Below, in pieces: positions 9,785-19,058 of a stretch of DNA of 64,000 nucleotides. A program made the position numbers and the translations under genes. The notes under the pieces were generated by a model that had not been told where the DNA came from, did not search any database, and worked only from the letters and a program-made list of their open reading frames with translations. Source of the stretch: Sphingobacterium arenae (lineage in GTDB: Bacteria; Bacteroidota; Bacteroidia; Sphingobacteriales; Sphingobacteriaceae); NCBI RefSeq assembly GCF_014692505.1, contig NZ_JACNYK010000002.1, positions 496,001 through 560,000 on the forward strand. Direction: 5' to 3'. How positions within the stretch are numbered: position 1 is the stretch's first letter; each line of letters begins with the position of its first letter.

Positions 9785-10351
9785 TCAAAAAAACAAAACG
9801 AAGAAGGCAAGACCGGTATAACCGACTTCCTTCTTCAATATTTGTAGCGCTACAGATAGGGTATTATATACGGTTTGTTCGCTAATAGAGAGGCTTTCAG
9901 CAATCTCTTTTGCAGGCTTCCCTTGTTCCTTACTCAATTCGAATATTTCTTTTTGACGTGCAGTGAGTTTCGTTTTTGCAACTTCAAGACGTTGAATGAA
10001 TAAATCCAAATCCATTTTCGAATCCATATTAGACTCGCCACTTTCCAAGGTATCACAATAGTCCAGATAATCGTCAAATACCGGATTCTTGACCTGTTTC
10101 CGTAATCGATCAATGATAATATTCTTCGAAATCTTGAACAAATAAGACTTCAAAGATCCATCGGATCGCAGTTTCTCTCTATTTAACCAGAGTTTGATGA
10201 ACGTCTCCTGAACAATTTCCTTACTGATGTTATGCGATTTGGTTAATGAAAAAACGAAACCATAAAGGTTATCGTAGTATAACTCATATAGTTTTTTGAA
10301 ATCGTTATAAGAGCCCCGTTGTAGCCCTCTTATATATTCAATATGTTCCAT
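9785..10351 (-). CDS. RNA polymerase ECF sigma-70 factor
   Basis: A 188-residue ECF sigma factor. Region 2 (FKKLYELYYDNLYGFVFSLT ... IVQETFIKLWLNRE ... SLKSYLFKISKNIIIDRLRK) and region 4 (LTARQKEIFELSKEQGKPAKEIAESL, SEQTVYNTLSVAL) are both intact. The protein ends with a short hydrophobic tail (TGLAFFVLFF), also seen on the other two sigma factors here. It converges on the PUL1 rhamnosidase gene with a 10-bp gap and has no adjacent FecR gene. It could serve PUL1 or a distant regulon; no target is shown by the sequence. Confidence 0.93.
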   Translation of the reverse strand: MEHIEYIRGLQRGSYNDFKKLYELYYDNLYGFVFSLTKSHNISKEIVQETFIKLWLNREKLRSDGSLKSYLFKISKNIIIDRLRKQVKNPVFDDYLDYCDTLESGESNMDSKMDLDLFIQRLEVAKTKLTARQKEIFELSKEQGKPAKEIAESLSISEQTVYNTLSVALQILKKEVGYTGLAFFVLFF

Positions 10352-10384
10352 ATCACATCAAAACCGGTTATAGAAAGGATGGAT

Positions 10385-10408
10385 ACCCCGGGTTGTGTTT
10401 CCCGGGGT
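10385..10408 (-). terminator. Hairpin downstream of pgl
   Basis: An 8-bp GC-rich stem (ACCCCGGG at 10385-10392, CCCGGGGT at 10401-10408) with an 8-nt loop starts 5 bp beyond the pgl stop on the minus strand. Only a weak U-rich stretch (ATCCATCCTTTC) follows in that direction, so termination efficiency is uncertain. Confidence 0.55.
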
Positions 10409-10412
10409 CGAA

Positions 10413-11135
10413 TTACGTCAACATTTTAGCCACGTCATCATCCACAAGAAATAACAATTCTCCCGCGGTTGGTTTTAAAAGTTGAGATGGATATAGTTCC
10501 GGGTTGCTCTCTCCTTGCAAAACCTCCCGCAAAGCCGTAGCCTTTTTCTCACCAAACGCAATCACTACGATCTGGTCGGCCTTATTGATAAATGGAGCTG
10601 TCAGCGTAATCCTATACATATCCTGTGGTACCAGAAAATAGGCATCTACCCATTTTTCCTTTTCATGAAGCACCTCCGTGCCAGGAAACAACGATGCCGT
10701 ATGTCCGTCATCTCCCATTCCTAAAAAAATAAAATCGAGTTGTCCATCATCCCCTAGTTTTTCCCGTAAAATTTGTTCGTAGGTCTGCGCATAATCTGCT
10801 GCCTCCACCCCTTCTTTATACATCGGAAAAATGTTAGATTCCAGAACAGGAACATGATTAAGCAACGTTTCATAAGACATCTTTGTATTACTCAAATCGT
10901 CTTCGAACGGCACCCATCGTTCGTCGCCCCAAAAAACCAAAACCTTGCTCCAGTCCACCTGTGATTTATAGGCTTCTGTAGCTAATAATTTATGCAAATC
11001 AACAGGAGACGAACCACCGGTCAATGCCACAGAAAAAAAACCTTTTTTATCTATATTTTTCTTTGCCGCTTCGACAAACAGCTGCGCAGCTGTTTCAAAA
11101 ATTTGCTCTTTACTTTTAAACTGTTTTACCATCAT
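10413..11135 (-). CDS. pgl: 6-phosphogluconolactonase
   Basis: The cytosolic enzyme hydrolyses 6-phosphoglucono-1,5-lactone to 6-phosphogluconate, the second step of the oxidative pentose phosphate pathway. At 240 residues it has the usual length of the SOL/DevB type. Landmarks are the substrate-binding loop VALTGGSSP near residues 36-44, the WGDERWVPFEDDLSNT motif near 69-84, and LGMGDDGHTASLFPGT. Its first codons overlap the last 20 bp of zwf, giving a coupled zwf-pgl unit. Start choice between 11135 and 11132 (MM) is open. Confidence 0.96.
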   Translation of the reverse strand: MMVKQFKSKEQIFETAAQLFVEAAKKNIDKKGFFSVALTGGSSPVDLHKLLATEAYKSQVDWSKVLVFWGDERWVPFEDDLSNTKMSYETLLNHVPVLESNIFPMYKEGVEAADYAQTYEQILREKLGDDGQLDFIFLGMGDDGHTASLFPGTEVLHEKEKWVDAYFLVPQDMYRITLTAPFINKADQIVVIAFGEKKATALREVLQGESNPELYPSQLLKPTAGELLFLVDDDVAKMLT

Positions 11136-12648
11136 ATTCCTCTTTTAAATCTTCCATTGTTGCTGATAACCATCGATGTCCCTGTCTACTCAGTAATTCA
11201 TTAGCCGCTTCCGGACCCCAACTTCCAGCAGCGTACGTGTAGATAGGCGAATACGTTCCGTTTTTCCATTCCTCCTGAATCGTAGCAATAATATCCCAAG
11301 CTTCCTCAACTTGATCCGAACGCATAAATAACGTCGAGTCTCCATCGAGTGCGTCGATCAACAAGGTTTCATATGCTTCTGGACTATCCGGTGCACATTC
11401 AAAATAGTCAAACACCATTTCCACGGGGTTTAACGTCATGTCCAAGCCAGGCTTTTTCGTCATGAACGATAAACGGATATCCATTTCAGGCTGAATATTG
11501 ATCGTCAATTGATTCGGCCGTAAGCTATCCGTACCATTTGCAAATGTCTTGTTTGGTACTTCTTTAAAATTTACAATCACACAAGATTTCTTCTGTGCCA
11601 TACTCTTGCCGGTTCGCATATAAAACGGCACCCCTTGCCATCTCGGATTGTCAATATAAAACTTCATCGCCACAAAAGTCTCCGTACTCGAATTCGGATC
11701 CACACCTGGTTCTTGTTTGTAACCTTGTTTTGGATTTCCCTTTATTTCCCCATCCGTATACTGTGCACGAACGGTGTAGTGGTTGATATCTTCCGGCTTG
11801 ATCCTACGTACAGCTTTTAATATTTCCGCCTTTTTATCCCGGATTAACGAGGATTCGAATTCAACCGGAGCGTCCATAGCAACCATACAGAGAATCTGCA
11901 AGAGATGATTTTGAATCATATCACGCAATGCGCCAGAATGGTCGTAATATCCGCCACGATCTTCCACCCCCACCTGTTCCGCTACCGTAATCTGCACCGA
12001 CTCTATATGCCTATTGCTCCATAGCGGTTCAAAAACCGTGTTGGCAAAGCGAAAGGCAAGAATATTTTGTACAGTTTCCTTACCCAGATAATGATCAATG
12101 CGGTAAATCTGTTCTTCTTTAAAATTTTGATTCAATAGCTCATTCAAGGCAACTGCAGAAGCCTTATCATAACCGAATGGCTTTTCGATGATGATGCGAT
12201 CTTTTTCAACTTCATCTGCCATACCCGCTTTCTTTAAACTAGTCGATACCGAATCGATAAAATTAGGTGCTACCGATAGATAAAAAAGACGATTTACGCG
12301 GCTATTGCATTCCACATCGAATGCTGTCAGCTTATCGTTCAGATTCTGGAAAGAATTTTCACCCGTAATATCAAAATTTAAGAAGGTAATTTTTTCGCTA
12401 AAACTAAGCCATTGTTCTTCAGTAAACTTGTTATTACGTGAAAATTCCTTCAAATTTTCCAAGACATAAGCTCGGAAACCCTCCTGGCTATATTGCTTTC
12501 TACCCAATGCAATGATCTGGAAACGTACAGGCATCCATTCATCAATGAATAAGTTAAAAAAAGCCGGGAATAATTTTCTTTTCGCCAGATCCCCCGTTCC
12601 ACCAAATACGACAATCGACGTTGGTGCTGTTGTTCTATCATGCGTCAT
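11116..12648 (-). CDS. zwf: Glucose-6-phosphate 1-dehydrogenase
   Basis: The 510-residue cytosolic enzyme oxidises glucose 6-phosphate with NADP+ (or NAD+) to the lactone, which the overlapping pgl product then hydrolyses. The N-terminal nucleotide-binding motif is GGTGDLAKRKLFPA. The active-site motif RIDHYLGKE is complete, and the C-terminal domain has normal length. No gnd (6-phosphogluconate dehydrogenase) is in this window. A candidate Bacteroidota promoter lies 140-175 bp upstream. Confidence 0.97.
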   Translation of the reverse strand: MTHDRTTAPTSIVVFGGTGDLAKRKLFPAFFNLFIDEWMPVRFQIIALGRKQYSQEGFRAYVLENLKEFSRNNKFTEEQWLSFSEKITFLNFDITGENSFQNLNDKLTAFDVECNSRVNRLFYLSVAPNFIDSVSTSLKKAGMADEVEKDRIIIEKPFGYDKASAVALNELLNQNFKEEQIYRIDHYLGKETVQNILAFRFANTVFEPLWSNRHIESVQITVAEQVGVEDRGGYYDHSGALRDMIQNHLLQILCMVAMDAPVEFESSLIRDKKAEILKAVRRIKPEDINHYTVRAQYTDGEIKGNPKQGYKQEPGVDPNSSTETFVAMKFYIDNPRWQGVPFYMRTGKSMAQKKSCVIVNFKEVPNKTFANGTDSLRPNQLTINIQPEMDIRLSFMTKKPGLDMTLNPVEMVFDYFECAPDSPEAYETLLIDALDGDSTLFMRSDQVEEAWDIIATIQEEWKNGTYSPIYTYAAGSWGPEAANELLSRQGHRWLSATMEDLKEEYDGKTV

Positions 12649-12789
12649 GCTACGGTTGCTAAAATTAGTTCCACTGGAAATGAAATATACCCTCTAGATC
12701 TACATGTTCATAAGTGTGTGCGTCAAAATAATCAACGATTCCAAAATTGTATTTATACATTTTTTTAAATTAGTTAAATATGGAAAGAG

Positions 12790-12822
12790 CAAATATATCG
12801 AAACTTGTGTGCTATTATGCAA
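12790..12822 (-). promoter_or_regulatory. Candidate promoter for zwf-pgl
   Basis: On the minus strand a perfect -7 box TATATTTG (plus-strand CAAATATA, 12790-12797) has a TTG (-33 type) 22 bp upstream (plus-strand CAA at 12820-12822). Transcription would start near 12784, leaving a leader of about 135 nt before zwf. The spacing is slightly long for the Bacteroidota consensus. Confidence 0.5.
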
Positions 12823-12840
12823 TAAATCGCTTTTTTAACC

Positions 12841-12865
12841 CCGACGTGACCAATGTTCACATCGG
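12841..12865 (-). terminator. Hairpin downstream of the SDR gene
   Basis: CCGATGTGA / TCACGTCGG on the minus strand form a 9-bp stem with one U-G wobble and a 7-nt loop, 17 bp beyond the stop of the SDR gene at 12882. No U-run follows (GGTTAAAAAAG), so this may be a weak terminator or an mRNA 3'-end stabiliser. Confidence 0.4.
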
Positions 12866-12881
12866 AGTTTACCCAATCAGC

Positions 12882-13598
12882 TTACGGATTCGTACTAAAA
12901 ATCGATCCATTCGCAATCAGCGCCCTGCGATTCATTTTTAGGATATCCACCACCCATTCTGCAAAATCTTCCGGTTGCAGCACCTTGTCAGGGTTACCAT
13001 CCGTTAATCCCCCCTCTATACTCATATCCGTAGCAATCGTGCTCGGTGTCAGGGTGACCACGCGGATATCGTCCTTACGCCACTCCGCCATCATGGATTG
13101 CGAAAGTGAAATCACGGCCGCTTTAGAAGCCGCATACGCCGCCATACCCGCGCCACCCTTTAAACCTGCAGTTGAAGCAACATTGATGATATCACCTTGT
13201 CCTGTTGTTTTTAGGTAGGGATAAATCGCTCTAGCCACGTTATAAACACCAAAGAAATTAATATCGAATACCTTTTGGAAATCTGTCGATGACATTTCCA
13301 TCACTTTACCGAACTGGCCCACGCCAGCATTATTTATTAAAATGTGAATGCCTCTCAGCGATTCAACCAGTTCCCTTATGCCTTTTTCTACTTGCGCATT
13401 ATCGGCTACGTCAAATACGGCGTAGCGTGCTTCCACACCATATCCCCGGAGCTCTTCCACCGTTGACTGTAAATTCTTTTCGTTTTGTCCGGTGATACCT
13501 ACATCCACCCCCTCAGCCGCCAGTGCTAGCGCGACCGCTTTTCCTAAACCACGACCGCCGCCAGTGATAATTGCTTTTTTACCTTTTAATTCTATCAT
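12882..13598 (-). CDS. FabG-like short-chain dehydrogenase/reductase
   Basis: A 238-residue classical SDR that should reduce a keto group (or oxidise an alcohol) with NAD(P)H in the cytosol. It has the cofactor loop GGGRGLGKA near residues 13-21, the NNAG motif, and the catalytic YAASK tetrad, followed by a typical ITMS-like tail (TPSTIATDMSIEG). Such proteins are often labelled 3-oxoacyl-ACP reductase. The gene is not in a fatty-acid operon, so the substrate is unknown. It stands alone between zwf and the PUL2 rhamnosidase. Confidence 0.9.
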   Translation of the reverse strand: MIELKGKKAIITGGGRGLGKAVALALAAEGVDVGITGQNEKNLQSTVEELRGYGVEARYAVFDVADNAQVEKGIRELVESLRGIHILINNAGVGQFGKVMEMSSTDFQKVFDINFFGVYNVARAIYPYLKTTGQGDIINVASTAGLKGGAGMAAYAASKAAVISLSQSMMAEWRKDDIRVVTLTPSTIATDMSIEGGLTDGNPDKVLQPEDFAEWVVDILKMNRRALIANGSIFSTNP

Positions 13599-13769
13599 TT
13601 TAATATTGTTGTAATCTTATTAGCCCCGCTCTTACTTCGTTAGCTCGTCCGTATCGGGCATTACTTTATTCCGTTCCACAGATCCTAAAAATCCACCATA
13701 TTTAGTTAGGTTAAACGGATCATACGACTATTTTCGTCGGCGTTGAAGATAATCATATTTTTACATAAA

Positions 13770-16442
13770 TTATCTTTCTATCCTCAACCTCATCTTAAAA
13801 CGATGACTACCTGCCACCAACTGCACGGTCTTCCTATCGTGTACGTTGCTTGGCATATAAAACGTAGCTGAAGCATTCGGTGGAACCACGATATCGTAAT
13901 AGACACTATCTCCCTCCTTTTCCCATGTAGAACGAATTTCACCGTACGGAGAGCTATAGCGCACGTCCGACTGTTCCAACCCTTCGGGAAATATCGGCTT
14001 AAGCAACGTATTTTTAAATCCCGGTTGTTCAGGATCTGGCAATATCCCGCCTATGGACTTAAAAAACCAACCGCCAATCTCTCCAAACATCATGTGGTTA
14101 TCTGAAATATCCCTTTTCGCATCCAAATCCCAATTCTCCAAGAGCGTCGTTGCACCATTCTCTACCCACCAACCCCAAGACGGATATGTATTTTGTACCG
14201 CTAACTTGTATGCCGTTTCGCCATAGCCATTATCTTTCAGTGCATTCAGTATCGCTTTTGCCCCTAAAACCCCTACATCAAGATGAAAATCGTTTTCCTT
14301 CACCCTTTCATTCAGATTAGCGGCCACTTTGGCCCTGCTCTCTTCTGGGACGACGCCCCAATGCAAAGGTACACTCAATTCCGTCTGGCTGCCATCTGCA
14401 TATATACCTGTTGCCCGGTTCAGAAACTTATTATTTATAGCGTCCCTGATTTTCTCACCCAGCGCGTAATATTTCTTATAATCCTCCTCTTTGCCAAACA
14501 ATTTAGCCGCACTTGCCAAAATCCGTGCATCTGTATAAAAGTATACCGAAGAGGTCAGTTCGAGATTAGACGTTGTTTTTACGGGTACCCAATCCCCTCT
14601 TCCAAAAGTCGTCAACCCATTTGGACTAATGCCGTCTACATAATCTACATAACGTTTGATATTATCATAGCAATCCTCCAACAGCCTACTGTCACCATAA
14701 AACATATACACTTCCCACGGGATAATTGCAATCGTGCTTGTCCAGTCCAAACCATTTGCCGTACCATATCCCCATCCTCCCGTCGGGATAATATCCGGTA
14801 AAATGCCGTTTGGTTGTTGTTCGTCCCGGTGGTCCGCCAACCATTTTTCATAAACGGTAATTGCATCAAAGTTATACAACGCACTTTCAATAGCCAGGTG
14901 TCCATCCCCAGTCCATCCGTTTTTTTCACGCTGCGGACAATCTGTCGGATACCCCATAAGATTAGATAGATAGGCGTTATTTGTAATTTCCCACAAGCTA
15001 TTTACCAACTCCGAAGAAGTTTTGACTGATCCGATCGGCCGTACGTCACTATGCATAAAATAAGATGTCACGTTGGATTTGTCAATGTCCAATGGTTCCG
15101 TAGTCGTGATCTCCACATACCGAAACCCCTTATAGTTGAATTTAGGCATGAACGTATCTTGCTTTTTCCCACTTAAGATCAGTATATCCGTCTGAAACGG
15201 GTCGGCGACATTATCACCACGATAATACACATCAATATTAGACATATCCACACGGCCGTCATCATATAATCTTTCACCATGCTTCATTTTAACGACCGTC
15301 CCCTCCCTGCCTTTCAAGTTGACCGCCGTCACGCCTGCCATATTTTGCCCCATATCAAACACATAGGTGGTATCGTCAATTTTATTTAGCGTTTGTGGAT
15401 GATATGTCTTGACTAAACGAATCGGCTGCATCTGCTGAGAAACAATCAAATTGGAAGGTGCCCCCCTATATCTTACGCTGTTCCACTGGGAATCATCAAA
15501 TCCTACACTGTCCCATCCCTCTTGTTCCAAACGGGCATCATAATGTTCTCCTGTGTATATACTGTTGGACACAATAGGCCCCGACGAAGTTTTCCAATCA
15601 CGTTCGCTCCGGATAGTCTCCACGGTACCATCTTCATATTCTATTCTCAAATCCAAACAGAATGCCGGTCTCGCACGCCAAGGGGCATTATGAAAATCCC
15701 AAACCGCCAACGACTGATGGTTGTACCAACCATTTCCCAAAACCACGCCGATGGCATTTGCTCCCTTGGTTAGCCATTCGGTCACATCATGCGTCACATA
15801 TAATGTTCGACGGTCGAAACGCGTATACATCGGATCCAGGCGATGGTTTCCCACACGCTTACCATTTAACGAGAGCTCATATAGCCCTGCCACAGCGATA
15901 TAAGCTCGAGCGCTTTTTATATTTTTCTTCGCCTGAAATTCTTTCCGAAAATACGGTGCAGGCCTATAATGAATATCGTGTTGATCACTAATCCAACTTC
16001 CTTTCCAAGATCCTTTTTCACCCATCATCCCCGTTTCAAAAGACGACACGTCCGAATTACTTATCCTATCGTTTCCATCCCAGACCACCACTTTCCAAAA
16101 GTATCTCGTCCAGGGCTTCAGTGTCGCCCCTTTGTATACGACTAAACCTTCTTGTCCATCTACCTTGCCGGAATCCCAAACATTCTCCTCCCCTGCTGCA
16201 ACATCTATCGAGTCCAATCCAACAACGATTCGGTAAGCCATTTGTTTTGCTCCCTTCGCTCCGTCGTTTAATCGCCAAGTCAGCCGCGGACTTGGTTCAT
16301 CAATCCCCAACGGCGCAAACATATGTTCGCATTTCAAATCAACCGGTCGGGACAAATTATCCTCCTGTTGTGCATATACGACCACCTTATTGCATAAAAT
16401 ATAAGTACACAATAAAATAATCCAAATAGATTTACAGTTCAT
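13770..16442 (-). CDS. Alpha-L-rhamnosidase, glycoside hydrolase family 78
   Basis: An 890-residue exported enzyme with a signal peptide ending VYAQQ. It should remove terminal alpha-L-rhamnose. The order is an N-terminal Ig-like domain (PVDLKCEHMFAPLGIDEPSP), jelly-roll domains including GWYNHQSLAVWDFHNAPWRA, and the (alpha/alpha)6 catalytic barrel. The barrel contains the classical motif DCPQREKNGWTGDGH with Asp501 and Glu506, plus ENGATTLLENWD near the C-terminal side. A C-terminal beta-sandwich (GFKNTLLKPIFP) follows. It is the last minus-strand gene of PUL2, 96 bp after a siderophore-type TBDR. It may act on rhamnosyl groups of the same glycan as the fucosidases, which is an inference from position. 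Confidence 0.94.
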   Translation of the reverse strand: MNCKSIWIILLCTYILCNKVVVYAQQEDNLSRPVDLKCEHMFAPLGIDEPSPRLTWRLNDGAKGAKQMAYRIVVGLDSIDVAAGEENVWDSGKVDGQEGLVVYKGATLKPWTRYFWKVVVWDGNDRISNSDVSSFETGMMGEKGSWKGSWISDQHDIHYRPAPYFRKEFQAKKNIKSARAYIAVAGLYELSLNGKRVGNHRLDPMYTRFDRRTLYVTHDVTEWLTKGANAIGVVLGNGWYNHQSLAVWDFHNAPWRARPAFCLDLRIEYEDGTVETIRSERDWKTSSGPIVSNSIYTGEHYDARLEQEGWDSVGFDDSQWNSVRYRGAPSNLIVSQQMQPIRLVKTYHPQTLNKIDDTTYVFDMGQNMAGVTAVNLKGREGTVVKMKHGERLYDDGRVDMSNIDVYYRGDNVADPFQTDILILSGKKQDTFMPKFNYKGFRYVEITTTEPLDIDKSNVTSYFMHSDVRPIGSVKTSSELVNSLWEITNNAYLSNLMGYPTDCPQREKNGWTGDGHLAIESALYNFDAITVYEKWLADHRDEQQPNGILPDIIPTGGWGYGTANGLDWTSTIAIIPWEVYMFYGDSRLLEDCYDNIKRYVDYVDGISPNGLTTFGRGDWVPVKTTSNLELTSSVYFYTDARILASAAKLFGKEEDYKKYYALGEKIRDAINNKFLNRATGIYADGSQTELSVPLHWGVVPEESRAKVAANLNERVKENDFHLDVGVLGAKAILNALKDNGYGETAYKLAVQNTYPSWGWWVENGATTLLENWDLDAKRDISDNHMMFGEIGGWFFKSIGGILPDPEQPGFKNTLLKPIFPEGLEQSDVRYSSPYGEIRSTWEKEGDSVYYDIVVPPNASATFYMPSNVHDRKTVQLVAGSHRFKMRLRIER

Positions 16443-16538
16443 ATTCTGGCGATTCCTTAATTACGACTTAAATTAAGGATAAAAACTTAAAAACACCAAA
16501 ATTAACGTAAAGATCGTTCTACGTAAGAAAATCAACCA

Positions 16539-18944
16539 TTAAAAACTATAGGCTATACTTCCCAGCACATTTCGGGACATCATGGGGTTTACCGTAGACC
16601 ATCCCTTGAAATACGTTTCGTCCGTCAAATTATTCGCTTTCACCGCCAGTTCATATTTTTTATAGCGATACGATAAGCTCGCATTAACTAAAGTGTATGC
16701 CGGGACAGTAAATGCGCCCGTCGGTGCACTATTCGTAATCAAGTTTTTTCCAGCGTGGTTAACGCCCGCTCCAACACCCACGCCACGCAGCAGCCCACGT
16801 CTAACCGTATAATTTGCCCAGAAATTAAATAAGTTCTTAGGTCCAGCCTCCGTCGGGCGGAGATTATTAACACTTGCGTCAGCCTTCGTCAACTTGCTGC
16901 TGTTGTTGCTATAGCTCAAAATAACATCTAATCCTTCCATTGGCGCAGCTGTTAGATCAAATTCAAAACCACGGCTCAATCGAGTTCCGTCCTGTACGGT
17001 AATATTATAGAACTCGCCATTCCGTTCAATCGTCTCCGGTCTGGTGATGTTGCTAACAGAAATATCATAATAACTTGCCGTCAACCCCACACGGTCATTA
17101 AATAAATTAAACTTCACCCCTGCTTCCCATTGCTCGGCTTGCTGTGGTTTGAAATCGCCCGAAACATCTGGTAAAGGTTGTACTATCGGCGCAACATTTT
17201 TGAATCCATTCTGGTAATTACCGAAAAACGATATCCGATCTTTCATAAGCTCGTACACGATCCCCGCCCTTGGCGAGAGAGCAGTCTGGCTATAAGTCCC
17301 TCTCGTCGTATCGGCATCATAATCATACGTTCCCTTATTATCAAAATAATCTACACGTAGGGCGAGATGGACATGAAGAGCAGGTGTCACATCCAGCACA
17401 TTGGATACATAGCCTCCCAACACCCCGTTCCGGCTACGGTTATTTGTTTCAGCACCGTTGGAGGCAGCGATAGCTCGATCGATGAATGCCGCATTGAATT
17501 TGTAATAATTGGGATCGTCATAGGATGTATTTATCTTATCGACCAAAACATAAGGCGAGTTGTGTGTTATCGCCTGTTGGAAGAGGTAATCCATACCGAT
17601 CAATGTACGGTTGCGCATCCCCCCAATCCGGTAATCGCCCACAAAATTCTGCTGTGCATTGAACACTTTCGCCACGTAATCCTGATCGCCTGCATAACGA
17701 CTGATCAGCGTATCATTGTCCGGTTCCAGATACATCACATATTGGAAATAACCATCCGATTTTCGTTGATTGAAACTAACCGTCGTGTTCGACGTCCACC
17801 GATCATCCAGACGATAGTTTACATTTCCGCGAATATTGGCGACGGGGTTATTAAACGTAACATCATTATGCGTATAGGATTTATCGAAATCAAACTGTAA
17901 CTCGGACGGTGTACGTGCAAAAAGATCCCGGCTTCTGTTCAGGAAAACCATTAAAGGATTTGTGGCTTTACTTTGGTAAATTTCGGCATCAAGCTGAATA
18001 TCCAAACGCTCATTGGCCCGATAAAGCAAGGAAGGAGCGATAAAGAAAGAGCGTTTGAATCCGGCATCCTGAAAAGTACCCGTGCTGGTATAAGCCGTAT
18101 TTACACGTCCTAACCATTTACGATCCTTCGAAAGCGGACCGTACACATCCGCCGTTACCCGATGTTGGTCAAAAGATCCAAAAATATAATTTACACGCCC
18201 GCCAAGCGTATCCAAAGGCTTTTTTGTCACATTATTGATCAACCCCCCAAAGCCGACCGCCGCCCCGCCAAACAATGTTCCCGAGGGGCCTTTAATCACT
18301 TCAATCGTTTCCAAGTTTATCGGATCGGGACTTGCGCTTGCAATACTTACTACACCGTTGACCATAGCAACCTGCGTTGTAAATCCACGCAACGTGTAAT
18401 AAGACGATCCATCTCCCGGGCGACCGGTCGCACCCCACAACTGATCTACACCAGAAACATTCGCCAAGGCATCGTCAAAACTGGTATTTACCTGGCTCTG
18501 TAATAGCTCCTTTGTAATAACAGCATATGATTGCGGATTTTCCATATTGCGTAGCGGCATCTTAGCCACATAAGGGCTGGTTTTCCGCGTATACGTATTC
18601 CGTATCCCATAAATATTTATCTCCTCGAGAGAAGCGCGATTCTCCGTCAAGTTAATTGTCGGAACCGACATTCGTCCACCCGGACGAACATAGATTTCAC
18701 GCGAAAGCGGCTTTATCCCCACTGCAGATACCGAAAGAATATATCTTCCTGTATCGATGTTACCGAAAACATAATTCCCTTTTCCGTCCGTGTAAGAGGA
18801 TTTTTCCAAACCATTTATATGAATAGTAATACCAGCGGCAGGCTGGTTATCCGCTGATAGCACTTTCCCATAGATTTCCACGCTTTGCTGAGCATGCAGT
18901 AGGGTATGGACAAGAACACATACAGCAACTAAGATCTTTCGCAT
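16539..18944 (-). CDS. TonB-dependent siderophore receptor (FhuA/FpvA type)
   Basis: This 801-residue outer membrane receptor should take up a ferric siderophore. It has a signal peptide (MRKILVAVCVLVHTLLHAQQ), a carboxypeptidase-regulatory-like domain at about 22-105, and a plug with NVSGVDQLWGATGRPGDG, YYTLRGFTTQVAMVNG and IEVIKGPSGTLFGG. The barrel ends NLTDETYFKGW...VLGSIAYSF, typical of siderophore receptors. There is no STN domain, so no FecR-type signalling is expected. Its promoter carries a Fur-like inverted repeat, consistent with iron repression. It sits between PUL enzymes yet looks independently transcribed. Confidence 0.94.
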   Translation of the reverse strand: MRKILVAVCVLVHTLLHAQQSVEIYGKVLSADNQPAAGITIHINGLEKSSYTDGKGNYVFGNIDTGRYILSVSAVGIKPLSREIYVRPGGRMSVPTINLTENRASLEEINIYGIRNTYTRKTSPYVAKMPLRNMENPQSYAVITKELLQSQVNTSFDDALANVSGVDQLWGATGRPGDGSSYYTLRGFTTQVAMVNGVVSIASASPDPINLETIEVIKGPSGTLFGGAAVGFGGLINNVTKKPLDTLGGRVNYIFGSFDQHRVTADVYGPLSKDRKWLGRVNTAYTSTGTFQDAGFKRSFFIAPSLLYRANERLDIQLDAEIYQSKATNPLMVFLNRSRDLFARTPSELQFDFDKSYTHNDVTFNNPVANIRGNVNYRLDDRWTSNTTVSFNQRKSDGYFQYVMYLEPDNDTLISRYAGDQDYVAKVFNAQQNFVGDYRIGGMRNRTLIGMDYLFQQAITHNSPYVLVDKINTSYDDPNYYKFNAAFIDRAIAASNGAETNNRSRNGVLGGYVSNVLDVTPALHVHLALRVDYFDNKGTYDYDADTTRGTYSQTALSPRAGIVYELMKDRISFFGNYQNGFKNVAPIVQPLPDVSGDFKPQQAEQWEAGVKFNLFNDRVGLTASYYDISVSNITRPETIERNGEFYNITVQDGTRLSRGFEFDLTAAPMEGLDVILSYSNNSSKLTKADASVNNLRPTEAGPKNLFNFWANYTVRRGLLRGVGVGAGVNHAGKNLITNSAPTGAFTVPAYTLVNASLSYRYKKYELAVKANNLTDETYFKGWSTVNPMMSRNVLGSIAYSF

Positions 18945-18984
18945 AATAAACTAGAATAATTATTTAGAACAATTTTAAACTGCG

Positions 18985-19015
18985 CTAAATTAGATTAATT
19001 CTAATTAATAGACAA
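18985..19015 (-). promoter_or_regulatory. Promoter with Fur-like 7-1-7 operator for the siderophore receptor
   Basis: On the minus strand a -33 TTG (19013-19015) and a -7-like TAATTTAG (18985-18992, two central matches weaker than consensus) are 20 bp apart. Between and overlapping them, 18990-19004 reads TTAGATT-A-ATTCTAA, a 7-1-7 inverted repeat with one mismatch, flanked by further symmetry (AATTAGA...TCTAATT). Related repeats precede both cassettes at 51161 and 52112. The Fur assignment is inferred from the 7-1-7 shape and from the product. Confidence 0.6.
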
Positions 19016-19058
19016 GCTAATGTGGAAAAATAGGGTGTTTTTTCTATCTACGTTCCAC

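Noticed and set aside
14283..14801. Long open frame (172 codons) on the plus strand inside the GH78 gene
   Set aside because: Antisense shadow of a well-supported rhamnosidase gene; composition is not protein-like and no start signal is seen.
16455..16478. Inverted repeat CCTTAATT / AATTAAGG between the siderophore receptor and GH78 genes
   Set aside because: AT-rich stem without a U-run; too weak to call a terminator or operator.
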